From CAMEON01 sp045643785 (GTDB lineage Bacteria > Bacillota > Clostridia > Oscillospirales > CAG-272): 23,462 nt of DNA. Numbering within the stretch: position 1 is the stretch's first letter; each line of letters starts with the position of its first letter. Positions 1 through 7,340 of the stretch are shown here, piece by piece. The DNA lies in contig JAZRFR010000026.1 of NCBI GenBank assembly GCA_045643785.1, forward strand, positions 1 through 23,462. Reading direction: 5' to 3'. The notes below the pieces were generated by a model that was not told the origin of the DNA, made no database searches, and was given only the letters and a program-made list of their open reading frames with translations. A program made the translations under genes and the position numbers.

Positions 1-7
1 AAAAATG

Positions 8-16
8 TGGTATAAT
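8..16 (+). promoter_or_regulatory. Extended -10 promoter element of the ABC transporter operon
   Basis: The sequence TGTGGTATAAT (-10 hexamer at 11-16) matches an extended -10 element. The same string occurs at other promoters in this window (7193 and 11040, both minus). The -35 box would lie before base 1, so it cannot be seen. The likely transcript has a leader of about 100 bases before the first ABC gene, containing a small GGGC/GCCC-type hairpin near 52-65. Confidence 0.6.
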
Positions 17-125
17 TCACGTAACCATCACAGGTAACGTAGGATATTACAGCCCTCTCACGGGCCGTATCGCATACGTTCGATTCATTTTTACACGATT
101 ATTCCCGCGCTTACTCGCCCCATGA

Positions 126-2474
126 ATGAGCATGATCGTAAGAAAGGATGTGATTCAAATTTTACCGCTTGAAAAAATGTCCGACAAGGTAGCCGCCGTT
201 CTGAAATCACACGGCGTTAATCCCGAAACTCCGGATATGTGCCTGAAATTGGATCTGGATATGAAGGGGGACTACGGAGAGGTTTGGCTGGTCTTTTCCC
301 GCGCAGACGGAAACATCTACCGCGTGATCGAAACCGCCGGAAGCGTAGAAACCTTCCCTCTTTCGGAGCTCACAGAGCCTTACATCGACAACTACACCAC
401 CTCCAACCGCTTGCAGGTCCACCGTCACGCCCCCGACGAGCCTCCGCCCGAAAAGGGAGACATGACCGACGACGAGTTCCAGCGCGCCACCCGCGCCTAC
501 AACTGCGGCGGCACCACCGTTGTACTGGGCTACTGCACCAACGCCGTTAAGCTGAAGCTCCTGGCCTTTGTAAACCTCTGGGATCGCCTGAAGCGAGGGG
601 ATACCATCAACGATGACGACGGTATTTTCGAGCAGTTCAACCGTACCTGCCCCAAGTGCGGACGGCTGTACCGAGACCCTCACAACCGCGTTTGCGAGTA
701 CTGCGTCAACCGCAAGGGTGTTATGGGGCGGCTTATGTCCTACTTCGCCGTATTCAAGAAGCAGGTCTTCATCGTACTGCTCTGCCTCTTGGCCACGACG
801 GGACTTTCCCTTTTGAACCCCATCGTCAGCGGTACCATTTTGTACGACGAGGTCATCAGCGAGACGGGCTCCATGCACGAAGCCAAATACGTCTACATCT
901 GGGTAGGCGTGCTGACGGGCATGGCTCTGCTCTCCATGGGCATCGGTATCATTCAGAACCGAACCAACGCCTACCTGTCCACCCGCGTGACACGCAATAT
1001 GAAGAACGACATCTTCCGCGCCATGCAGAAGCTGTCTCTCTCCTACTTCAACTCCAATCCCACGGGTAAGCTCATCAACCGCGTCAACTACGATGCCGAG
1101 CGCATCCGCAGCTTCTTTATTGACGGCGTCCCTTACCTCATCAGTAATGTGCTTTCCTACATCGTGCTGACGGTTCTCCTGTTCTGCATCAACTGGAAGC
1201 TGACCCTGATCCTGTATGCTCCCATCATCCCCGTGGTGCTGATCTTGAAGTTCGCTCTGCCCAAGCTCTGGAAGAGCTACTCCCACCTGTGGCGGCGCTC
1301 CTCCTCCATGAACACCATGATGAACGATTCCCTGTCGGGTATCCGCGTAGTCAAGGCCTTCGCCAAGGAGGATACCGAAACCAGCCGCTTCTACGAGTAC
1401 GCCTCCAAGCTGTACAAGGCCAACCTCCACACCCAGAAGGTGTCCATGTTCATCTTCCCCGTCATCTCCATCCTGGTGGCATCCACTTGCCACGCCATGT
1501 GGGGATTTGCGGGTATCGAGGTTATGGGCAAGACCATGACCTACGGTGAACTGACGGTGTACATGGGCTACACCGGCATGATCTTCGGCCCTTTGAACTT
1601 CTTTACCAACTTCACCAATATGGTGACCGACACCATGAACTCGGCCGTCCGTATGTTCGAGGTGCTGGATACCACCCCCGAGGTGGTGGAGGCTCAGGAT
1701 CCAGTTCGTCTGGATACCATTGACGGCGTGATCCGCTTTGACCACGTAAACTTCCACTACAATCCCAACCGTCCCATTCTGAAGGATATTTCCTTTACCA
1801 TTCAGAAGGGCGACCACGTGGGTCTGGTAGGACACACGGGCTCGGGTAAGTCCACCATCGCCAATCTGATCACCCGTATGTACGACGTAGTCAGCGGCTC
1901 CATCACCATTGACGGTGTGGATATCAAGGATATTGAAATGAATTCCCTGCGCCGTAACGTGGCTATCGTATCCCAGGAGGTCTACATTTTCCGCGGGACC
2001 ATCCTGGATAATATCCGCTACGCCAAGCCCGAGGCTACCCGCGAGGAGGTCGTCGCCGCCGCCAAGGCCGCCAACGCCCACGACTTCATTCTGCGTATGC
2101 CCGAGGGCTACGACACCATGGTGGGTATCGGCTCCCGCTCCCTGTCGGGCGGTGAACGCCAGCGCGTATCCATCGCACGCGCCCTCCTGCTCAATCCTTC
2201 CCTCCTCATCCTGGACGAAGCCACCGCCGCCATGGATACCGAGACCGAACGTCTGATTTCCGAGGCCATTGACCGCGTCAGCGAGGGCAAGACCACCATC
2301 TCCATCGCCCACCGTTTGTCCACCCTCAAGAATTGTAACTACCTCATGGCCATCGACAACGGCGAGCTGGCCGAAATGGGCACCGCCGAGGAGCTCATGG
2401 AAAAGAAGGGCATCTACTACAAGCTCTGGACTCTCCAGAACGAACAGCTCCAAAAGGTCATGGAGGGTCGCTGA
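126..2474 (+). CDS. ABC exporter half-transporter (permease-ATPase fusion) with N-terminal zinc ribbon
   Basis: This is a fused membrane and ATPase half-transporter of the exporter (ABCB-like) type. Residues 1-170 form an extension I do not recognise. A zinc ribbon follows (C175, C178, C190, C193), then a six-helix membrane domain from about residue 213 to 500. The ATPase has Walker A GHTGSGKST (569-577), the LSGGERQR signature (673-680), Walker B with D697 and E698, and the switch histidine H729, so it looks catalytically competent. It is related to the third gene of the unit, and the two probably heterodimerise. The start is uncertain: 126 is the first in-frame ATG but has no Shine-Dalgarno. 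M3 (132) and M18 (177) are alternatives, and an AAGAAAGG sits at 139-146 inside the frame. The stop codon lies inside a hairpin repeat. Similar exporter pairs flank DUF1854 genes elsewhere. The substrate is unknown. Confidence 0.9.
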   Translation: MSMIVRKDVIQILPLEKMSDKVAAVLKSHGVNPETPDMCLKLDLDMKGDYGEVWLVFSRADGNIYRVIETAGSVETFPLSELTEPYIDNYTTSNRLQVHRHAPDEPPPEKGDMTDDEFQRATRAYNCGGTTVVLGYCTNAVKLKLLAFVNLWDRLKRGDTINDDDGIFEQFNRTCPKCGRLYRDPHNRVCEYCVNRKGVMGRLMSYFAVFKKQVFIVLLCLLATTGLSLLNPIVSGTILYDEVISETGSMHEAKYVYIWVGVLTGMALLSMGIGIIQNRTNAYLSTRVTRNMKNDIFRAMQKLSLSYFNSNPTGKLINRVNYDAERIRSFFIDGVPYLISNVLSYIVLTVLLFCINWKLTLILYAPIIPVVLILKFALPKLWKSYSHLWRRSSSMNTMMNDSLSGIRVVKAFAKEDTETSRFYEYASKLYKANLHTQKVSMFIFPVISILVASTCHAMWGFAGIEVMGKTMTYGELTVYMGYTGMIFGPLNFFTNFTNMVTDTMNSAVRMFEVLDTTPEVVEAQDPVRLDTIDGVIRFDHVNFHYNPNRPILKDISFTIQKGDHVGLVGHTGSGKSTIANLITRMYDVVSGSITIDGVDIKDIEMNSLRRNVAIVSQEVYIFRGTILDNIRYAKPEATREEVVAAAKAANAHDFILRMPEGYDTMVGIGSRSLSGGERQRVSIARALLLNPSLLILDEATAAMDTETERLISEAIDRVSEGKTTISIAHRLSTLKNCNYLMAIDNGELAEMGTAEELMEKKGIYYKLWTLQNEQLQKVMEGR

Positions 2475-2556
2475 GGCTCTGCGAGCCTCAGCAAGAAGCT
2501 TCCCCTTTCGCTCGGAGCGAGCGAAACTCCTAACGGAGCAAGGGGAAAGCTTCCGC
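2470..2556. repeat. Structured repeat copy A (two-part palindromic element)
   Basis: Part one is a perfect 10-bp hairpin, GCTGAGGCTC / GAGCCTCAGC with a TGC loop (2470-2492); it contains the TGA stop codon of the first ABC gene. Part two is a branched fold. GAAGCTTCCCC (2495-2505) pairs with GGGGAAAGCTTC (2542-2553) with one bulge. Inside it are TTTCGCTC/GAGCGAAA (2506-2526) and CTCC/GGAG (2527-2538). A near-identical copy starts 118 bases later. There is no run of T after either copy, so neither is a classical terminator. Confidence 0.8.
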
Positions 2557-2587
2557 GCTCCAACACTTACAACAGCGAAAACCGCCC

Positions 2588-2676
2588 GCTGAGGCTCTGC
2601 GAGCCTCAGCAAGAAGCTTCCCCTTTCGCTCAAAAACGAGCGAAACTCCTGACGGAGCAGGGGGAAAGCTTCCGCG
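2588..2676. repeat. Structured repeat copy B (tandem partner of copy A)
   Basis: This copy has the same layout as copy A: a perfect GCTGAGGCTC/GAGCCTCAGC hairpin, then the GAAGCTTCCCC/GGGGAAAGCTTC outer stem with two inner hairpins. Differences fall in loops: GGAGC becomes AAAAAC, TAAC becomes TGAC, and one A becomes G before the outer 3' arm. All stems are kept. It lies between the first ABC gene and the DUF1854 gene. It could shape mRNA stability or differential expression in the operon, or be a small non-autonomous repeat. Confidence 0.8.
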
Positions 2677-2763
2677 CCACAATCCCCGCATACGCATAAC
2701 CGACGCAAACCGTTACGATCACCCACATACTTTCAAAATCATGAAAGGAACAGGTACAAAATC

Positions 2764-3348
2764 ATGGCAAACGCAACCGAAACCAAAAAGCCTCTTGACG
2801 ACAGCGATATCACCGATCTGTTCGAGCATCGGGTATCCCTGGATCTCACCCCTGAAAACGCGAAATTCACCCGCTCCGCGGGCAACCTGATCTCCCTGGA
2901 GATCACCCAGCCCTCGGGCAAGGTGGAGTTCTTTGAGCGCATTGTGCCCGTCCGCGCGTTCCCTATCTCCTCCCCCGACAATTTTATTGCCATCCGCGAG
3001 CCCGATACCCAGTTGAATGGCCGCGGCGCCGAGATCGGCATGATCGAAACGCTCGCCATTTTCCCTGCCGACGTAGCGGATATGATCAATGATGAATTGG
3101 GACGCCGCTACTTCACCCCCTCCATCACCAAGATCCATTCCTTCAAAGAGAAGTTCGGTTACTGCTACTGGGACGTAACCACCAGCGCAGGTCGCGTGGA
3201 GTTCATCATGAACAACCCCACCTCCAACATCCGCACCCTGGAGGACGGCCGCGTGTTCATGTACGACATTGACGGCAACTGCTTCACCATTGAGGATCCC
3301 AAAAAGCTGGATAAGCACAGCTACAAGAAGGTAGAGATCTACCTGTAA
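2764..3348 (+). CDS. DUF1854 family protein, partner of the ABC exporter pair
   Basis: A 194-residue soluble protein with no signal peptide or membrane helix. The C-terminal half carries the DUF1854 pattern: 'ITKIHSFKEKFGYCYWDV', then a VEF strand, an 'MYDIDGNCFTIED' stretch, and a closing 'LDKHSYKKVEIYL'. The family is known to occur beside paired ABC exporter genes. In some proteobacteria such sets accompany cyanophycin genes, but none are visible here. The molecular function is not established. The gene sits between two ABC half-transporters on the same strand, 289 bases after the first and 102 before the second. An AAAGGAACAGG stretch at 2744-2754 is the likely ribosome site, about 10-14 bases before the ATG. 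An accessory or regulatory role for the exporter is my inference. Confidence 0.85.
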   Translation: MANATETKKPLDDSDITDLFEHRVSLDLTPENAKFTRSAGNLISLEITQPSGKVEFFERIVPVRAFPISSPDNFIAIREPDTQLNGRGAEIGMIETLAIFPADVADMINDELGRRYFTPSITKIHSFKEKFGYCYWDVTTSAGRVEFIMNNPTSNIRTLEDGRVFMYDIDGNCFTIEDPKKLDKHSYKKVEIYL

Positions 3349-3355
3349 GGAGGTC

Positions 3356-3406
3356 GGTTTTGTGGCTTTCGCCACCGAAGCGGTGTCGATTTCGCTACGC
3401 AAAACC
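3356..3406. repeat. Clover-leaf-like palindromic element between DUF1854 and second ABC gene
   Basis: The outer arms GGTTTTG (3356-3362) and CAAAACC (3400-3406) enclose three small hairpins in a row: TGGC/GCCA with a TTTC loop, CCG/CGG with an AAG loop, and CGA/TCG with a TT loop. It follows the DUF1854 stop codon by eight bases. The branched plan resembles the larger repeats at 2470-2676, though the sequence differs. No T-run follows, so it is unlikely to be a terminator. Confidence 0.5.
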
Positions 3407-3454
3407 ACCCACAATTCCACAAGAAAGGAAGCTTTCGCTCCGCGAAAGCCATGA
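3362..3454 (+). CDS. Possible 30-codon leader ORF coupled to the second ABC gene
   Basis: A GTG at 3362 follows an excellent Shine-Dalgarno, AAGGAGG (3347-3353), by eight bases; the site overlaps the DUF1854 stop codon. The frame runs 30 codons (VAFATEAVSISLRK..., basic, no known motif) and stops at TGA 3452-3454. This overlaps the ATG of the second ABC gene in an ATGA arrangement typical of translational coupling. The frame passes through hairpin-rich sequence, so the peptide may have no function of its own and may serve only to carry ribosomes to the next start. It could also be chance. Confidence 0.3.
   Translation: MAFATEAVSISLRKTTHNSTRKEAFAPRKP
3424..3453 (+). promoter_or_regulatory. 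Shine-Dalgarno separated from start codon by a perfect hairpin
   Basis: The only good ribosome site for the second ABC gene, AAAGGAA at 3424-3430, lies about 20 bases before the ATG at 3451, which is too far for normal initiation. The gap is a perfect 8-bp hairpin, GCTTTCGC / GCGAAAGC with a TCC loop (3431-3449). If folded, it would bring the site to within about 2-3 bases of the ATG. Hairpin bridging of this kind is known for phage T4 gene 38. Confidence 0.5.
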
Positions 3455-5673
3455 TCTTATCTATGAGACTGCTCTTTGATATGTCCCCTGCCGACAGGGC
3501 GGCTTTTGAGTCTGCTTCTGCGGCGGGTGAGAAGATCATGTACTGTCTGCCCTTCGACTGCGAATTCGAAAAGCGGGTAGACGGCCGCATGGTATTTACC
3601 GACAAGGCCATATACAAGATCAACCGAGGTGAAGTCCAGGCTCGCTGGGATTTCTCAACGCTTTCAGATTTCTCCGTAGAGGTGCTCTACGGTTGCGGCG
3701 CTTTCTTCGCCAAGGAAAACGGCGTGTCCATCCGTCTCTGCCGCTTCGTCAGCGGACGGAACCTGACCCGCTACTCCGTCATGGTGGAGGCCTGCAACGC
3801 CATCGCGCGGGGTGAGACCGACAAGACCCTGACCAGCGACGAGCCCGAGCGCTACTGCCAGAAATGCGGCCGTCCCTTCATCGTCAATACCCACATCTGC
3901 CCCCATTGCCAGAGCAAGCGTGAGGTTTACGGTAAGCTGTGGGGCATGACCAAGGGTCTGCGACTCATGATGCTGGTTCCCCTCATCACCGCCTTCATCG
4001 GTATGGCCATCACCTTCGTGGTGCCCATTCTGCAGAAATCCCTCATCAACGATTACATCCTGAACGATAATTTCGACGCCAAGGAAGACTGGTTCCTGCA
4101 TTTCGTCATTATCGTGGCGGCGATCGTCATGTTCGATATCCTGTCCAAGGTCATAGGTCTTATACAGGGACGTATTGCCACCGTGGCCGGTAACCGATTC
4201 ACCCGATTCCTCCGCACCCTGCTCTTCGAGAAGATTCAAATGTTGTCCATGGCTTCGGTGCAGAAAAAGTCCACGGGTGATCTCATGGGGCGTATCAACA
4301 ACGACGTGGCGGTGGTGCAGAACTTCATCACCAACCTGCTCCCCACCTACTTCGCCCAGCTTCTTTCCTTCGTGCTGGGTCTGGTGCTCATTCTCTCTAT
4401 GAGTCCCATCATGTCGGCCTTTGTCTTCATTCCCATTCCCTTCGTGTGCTACGCCATCTACCTGTTCCGTCATATGATGCGCAGACTGAACATCCAACAG
4501 TGGACCAAGGGCAACCGCACCAACCGCACCCTGCAGGATATTCTTTCGGGTATCCGCGTGGTCAAGGCTTACGGTAAGGAAGACGCTGCCGTAGAAGAGT
4601 TCACGGATTGCACCAACCAGCAGGCTCATCAGAACGAGCATACCGCCAAGGTCTTCGATACTGTGTTCCCCCTTCTGGGTTTTGCCCTCCGCTTCGGCTC
4701 CTACCTCATCATGTGGTACGGTAACGTCCAGCTCTTCCACGGAGCTATGACGGTGGGTGAACTGAATCAGTTCAATACCTACGCCGCCATTATCTATAAC
4801 CCTCTCATGCAGATCACCCTGATCCCCCGTAACATCTCCGCCTTTGCCACCTCCTTCGGCAAGATCATGGAGATTTTGGAGGAAGAGCCTGAGGTGGCTG
4901 ATGCCAAGATGCCCGAGCATTTCCACATCAAGGGTGATGTCAGCGTCAAGGACGTTACCTTCGGTTATGAATCGGCAACCCCTGTCCTCCGCAATGTCAG
5001 CGTAGAAGTCAAGGCAGGTGAAATGATCGGTATCGTCGGTCATTCAGGTTGCGGTAAATCCACCCTGATCAACCTCATCATGCGTATGTACGACCCCACC
5101 GAGGGTGTCATTGAGATCGACGGTGTTAACCTCAAGGACATCTCCCAGCAGTCCCTCCGCTCCCAGATGGGCGTGGTGCTCCAGGAGACCCACCTGTTCT
5201 CGGGCTCCATCCGTGATAACATCAAGTACGCCATGCCCTACGCCACCGATGCCGAGGTCATTCGTGCCGCCCGCGCGGCCAACGCCCACGACTTCATCAT
5301 GCGTCTCCCCGAGGGCTACAACACCATCGTAGGCGAGAAGGGCTATTCCCTGTCGGGCGGTGAGCGTCAGCGCGTGGCCATTGCCCGCGCCCTGATCCAC
5401 AACCCGCCCATCCTGATTTTGGACGAGGCCACCGCCGCCCTGGATACCGAGACCGAAAAGCTCATCCAGGACGCCATCGATCGCATGACCGACAACCGCA
5501 CCACCTTCGCCATCGCCCACCGCCTCTCCACCCTCCGCAACGCCAACAAGATCCTGGTCATCGACCACGGCCGCATCGCGGAGTTCGGAACCCACAAGGA
5601 GCTGCTTGACCAGAGAGGTATCTACTTCAAGCTGGTCATGGCACAGACCAGGGCGGCCTTGGAGAAGGGTTGA
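3451..5673 (+). CDS. ABC exporter half-transporter with N-terminal zinc ribbon (second of pair)
   Basis: This 740-residue permease-ATPase fusion is related to the gene at 126. Residues 1-130 form a short extension unlike known domains. A zinc ribbon follows (C136, C139, C150, C153). The membrane domain starts near residue 165, followed by the ATPase: Walker A GHSGCGKST (530-538), signature LSGGERQR (634-641), Walker B with D658 and E659, and switch H690. Both ATPase sites of the presumed heterodimer keep the catalytic glutamate, so neither half looks degenerate. The start at 3451 overlaps a possible leader ORF; M5 (3463) is an alternative. The gene ends the operon, 31 bases before a strong terminator. 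Export of an unknown substrate is inferred from family type; lipid, peptide or drug are all possible. Confidence 0.9.
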   Translation: MILSMRLLFDMSPADRAAFESASAAGEKIMYCLPFDCEFEKRVDGRMVFTDKAIYKINRGEVQARWDFSTLSDFSVEVLYGCGAFFAKENGVSIRLCRFVSGRNLTRYSVMVEACNAIARGETDKTLTSDEPERYCQKCGRPFIVNTHICPHCQSKREVYGKLWGMTKGLRLMMLVPLITAFIGMAITFVVPILQKSLINDYILNDNFDAKEDWFLHFVIIVAAIVMFDILSKVIGLIQGRIATVAGNRFTRFLRTLLFEKIQMLSMASVQKKSTGDLMGRINNDVAVVQNFITNLLPTYFAQLLSFVLGLVLILSMSPIMSAFVFIPIPFVCYAIYLFRHMMRRLNIQQWTKGNRTNRTLQDILSGIRVVKAYGKEDAAVEEFTDCTNQQAHQNEHTAKVFDTVFPLLGFALRFGSYLIMWYGNVQLFHGAMTVGELNQFNTYAAIIYNPLMQITLIPRNISAFATSFGKIMEILEEEPEVADAKMPEHFHIKGDVSVKDVTFGYESATPVLRNVSVEVKAGEMIGIVGHSGCGKSTLINLIMRMYDPTEGVIEIDGVNLKDISQQSLRSQMGVVLQETHLFSGSIRDNIKYAMPYATDAEVIRAARAANAHDFIMRLPEGYNTIVGEKGYSLSGGERQRVAIARALIHNPPILILDEATAALDTETEKLIQDAIDRMTDNRTTFAIAHRLSTLRNANKILVIDHGRIAEFGTHKELLDQRGIYFKLVMAQTRAALEKG

Positions 5674-5704
5674 TTCCCTCCCCCGTTTCCCAACGTATAG
5701 CAAC

Positions 5705-5745
5705 AGCCCCGACAGGTTTTGGCCTGTCGGGGCTGATTATTTTTG
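5705..5745 (+). terminator. Intrinsic terminator of the ABC operon
   Basis: A 12-bp perfect stem AGCCCCGACAGG / CCTGTCGGGGCT (5705-5716 and 5723-5734) has a six-base loop and is followed by GATTATTTTT. On the other strand the stem also lies just past the stop of the minus-strand dehydrogenase, but the T-tract there is poor. Confidence 0.85.
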
Positions 5746-5748
5746 AGA

Positions 5749-7125
5749 TTACAAATTCTCCGCCAGATACCGCGCCACGTACACACCCGAGGCCGAGGCA
5801 TGGGACAGGGAGTGGGTCACACCGGAGCAGTCTCCGATGACGAAGAGACCCTTGTGGCAGGTTTCGAGATTTTCGTCGATATTGACCTCCATGTTGTAGA
5901 ACTTGACCTCCACACCGTACAAAAGAGTGTCGTCGTTGGCGGTGCCGGGGGCGATCTTGTCCAGAGCATAGATCATCTCAATGATGCCGTCCAGAATACG
6001 CTTGGGCATGACCAACGAGAGGTCGCCGGGAGTGGCGTTCAGAGTAGGCTCAATGAAGGCCTCGTCGATACGGGACTGGGTAGATCTCTGACCGCGGATG
6101 AGGTCGCCAAAGCGCTGAACCATGACACCGCCGCCCAGCATATTGGACAGGCGGGCAATGCTCTCGCCGTATCCGTTGCTGTCCTTGAAGGGCTCGGAGA
6201 AGTGCTTGGAAACCAAGAGGGCGAAGGTGGTGTTGCCCGTGTGCTTTTCGAGATCCTCATAGCTGTGGCCGTTGACGGTCACGATGCCGTTGGTATTCTC
6301 GTTGACCACCACGCCGTGGGGATTCATGCAGAAGGTACGGACAAGATCCTGGAACTTCTCGGTACGGTAGATGATCTTGGACACATACAGCTCGTCGGTG
6401 AGGTGAGAAAACACCTCAGCGGGAAGCTCCACCCGCACGCCGATATCCACGCGGTTGGACTTGGTGGGGATCTGCATATCACGGCACACGCTCTCCATCC
6501 ACTTACTGCCGCTACGCCCCGCCGAAATCACGCACTTGTCACAGGTATACTCCACACCGCCGCTGACCACGGCATAACCGTCCTCGGTCTTTTTCACGCT
6601 GTCCACAGGCGCGCGGAAGTGGAATTCCACCTTTTCCTTCAGCTCGTTGTAGAGATTCTCCAGAACGACGTAGTTGATATCCGTACCCAGATGGCGCACC
6701 GAGGCGTCCAGCAGGTGCAGACCGTTCTGCACGCAGAGCTTTTTGATATCGGAGTTAGCGGTGGTGTAGAGCTGGGTTCCTTCCCCGCCGTAGGCCAGAT
6801 TGATCTTGTCCACGTACTCCATAAGCTCGGTGGCCTTGGCCTTGCCGATATACTCGTGGAGCGTACCGCCGAAATTGTTGGTGATGTTATACTTGCCGTC
6901 GGAAAAAGCGCCCGCGCCGCCGAAGCCGTTCATGATCGCACAGGGCTTACAGTGCAGGCAGGATTTGACCTTTACGCCGTCGATGGGGCACTTTCTCTTT
7001 TCCAGAGGATTCCCCGATTCAAAAACAGCAATGCGGAGTTTATCTTGCAAGCGGGACAACTCGTAGGCGGTGAAGATACCGCCGGGGCCCGCGCCTATAA
7101 TGATCACATCGAATTGGTTTTTCAT
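5749..7125 (-). CDS. FAD-dependent dehydrogenase (COG2509-type NAD(P)/FAD oxidoreductase)
   Basis: A flavoprotein of about 458 residues. The N-terminus has the dinucleotide-binding motif GAGPGG (residues 11-16). A cysteine-rich stretch follows (C46, C56, C59, C62) leading into 'NGFGGAGAFSDGKYN', typical of the uncharacterised COG2509 dehydrogenases. The C-terminus has the FAD-contacting 'GDCSGVTHSLSHASASG'. The physiological substrate is unknown for this family. I prefer the start at 7125 because AAAGGA (7135-7140) is nine bases upstream. An in-frame ATG at 7134 would directly abut that site. The gene is monocistronic and divergent from the dTMP kinase gene, with its own promoter at 7193-7221 and a palindrome in its leader. 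The cysteines could bind metal or take part in redox chemistry; this is inference. Confidence 0.85.
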   Translation of the reverse strand: MKNQFDVIIIGAGPGGIFTAYELSRLQDKLRIAVFESGNPLEKRKCPIDGVKVKSCLHCKPCAIMNGFGGAGAFSDGKYNITNNFGGTLHEYIGKAKATELMEYVDKINLAYGGEGTQLYTTANSDIKKLCVQNGLHLLDASVRHLGTDINYVVLENLYNELKEKVEFHFRAPVDSVKKTEDGYAVVSGGVEYTCDKCVISAGRSGSKWMESVCRDMQIPTKSNRVDIGVRVELPAEVFSHLTDELYVSKIIYRTEKFQDLVRTFCMNPHGVVVNENTNGIVTVNGHSYEDLEKHTGNTTFALLVSKHFSEPFKDSNGYGESIARLSNMLGGGVMVQRFGDLIRGQRSTQSRIDEAFIEPTLNATPGDLSLVMPKRILDGIIEMIYALDKIAPGTANDDTLLYGVEVKFYNMEVNIDENLETCHKGLFVIGDCSGVTHSLSHASASGVYVARYLAENL

Positions 7126-7149
7126 ATTTTTCATTCCTTTCGTAATGAC

Positions 7150-7165
7150 TGTGAATCAGTTCACA
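7150..7165. promoter_or_regulatory. Palindrome in the leader of the FAD dehydrogenase gene
   Basis: TGTGAA-TCAG-TTCACA is a perfect 6-bp inverted repeat lying between the predicted -10 (7193) and the ribosome site. It could be an operator or a small RNA hairpin. No known regulator is assigned. Confidence 0.35.
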
Positions 7166-7192
7166 AGAGATCGAACGGATATAATCCAAATT

Positions 7193-7221
7193 ATTATACC
7201 ACAGATTTCGCGTAAATGCAA
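7193..7221 (-). promoter_or_regulatory. Sigma-A promoter of the FAD dehydrogenase gene
   Basis: Read on the minus strand: TTGCAT, 17 bases, TATAAT, with an extended -10 (TGTGGTATAAT). The transcript start is expected near 7186, giving a leader of about 60 bases. The spacer contains ACGCGAAA, also present in the spacer of the GH78 promoter at 13978-14006. Confidence 0.75.
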
Positions 7222-7236
7222 GTGGTTTCATTTCTT

Positions 7237-7255
7237 TTTGTGGAAACTCCACAAA
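7237..7255. promoter_or_regulatory. Inverted repeat between divergent promoters
   Basis: TTTGTGGA-AAC-TCCACAAA is a perfect 8-bp inverted repeat. It lies between the -35 boxes of the divergent dehydrogenase (7216-7221) and dTMP kinase (7280-7285) promoters. The position suits a shared operator, but no binding protein can be named. Confidence 0.35.
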
Positions 7256-7279
7256 TCCCTTTTGTCTTTCAAAAACACA

Positions 7280-7308
7280 TTGACAATCGAAGGAAAATAC
7301 GATATAAT
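7280..7308 (+). promoter_or_regulatory. Consensus sigma-A promoter of the dTMP kinase operon
   Basis: TTGACA (7280-7285), a 17-base spacer, and TATAAT (7303-7308) match the consensus in both boxes and in spacing. The start of transcription should be near 7315, about 25 bases before the ATG. It has no TG extension, unlike most promoters here. Strong constitutive expression is expected. Confidence 0.9.
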
Positions 7309-7340
7309 ATGGGAAATGACAATTCTACACGGAGGCTTTC

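Noticed and set aside
1..125. A riboswitch or RNA leader before the first ABC gene.
   Set aside because: Only one small hairpin is visible in about 100 bases, with no recognisable aptamer and no terminator or anti-terminator pair.
2470..2676. Reading the tandem palindromes as a CRISPR array or as terminators.
   Set aside because: There are only two units, each internally palindromic with near-identical content and no unique spacers, and no T-runs follow.
207..2726. An 839-codon open frame antisense to the first ABC gene, and similar long frames opposite other genes (for example 3664-5043, 5743-7215, 7269-9302, 9389-11008, 11947-13650, 15921-17456, 17514-20234).
   Set aside because: They mirror the high third-position GC of real genes on the other strand, have His/Val/Gly-rich low-complexity translations, match no family and lack ribosome sites. 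The opposite strand carries clear conserved domains in each case.
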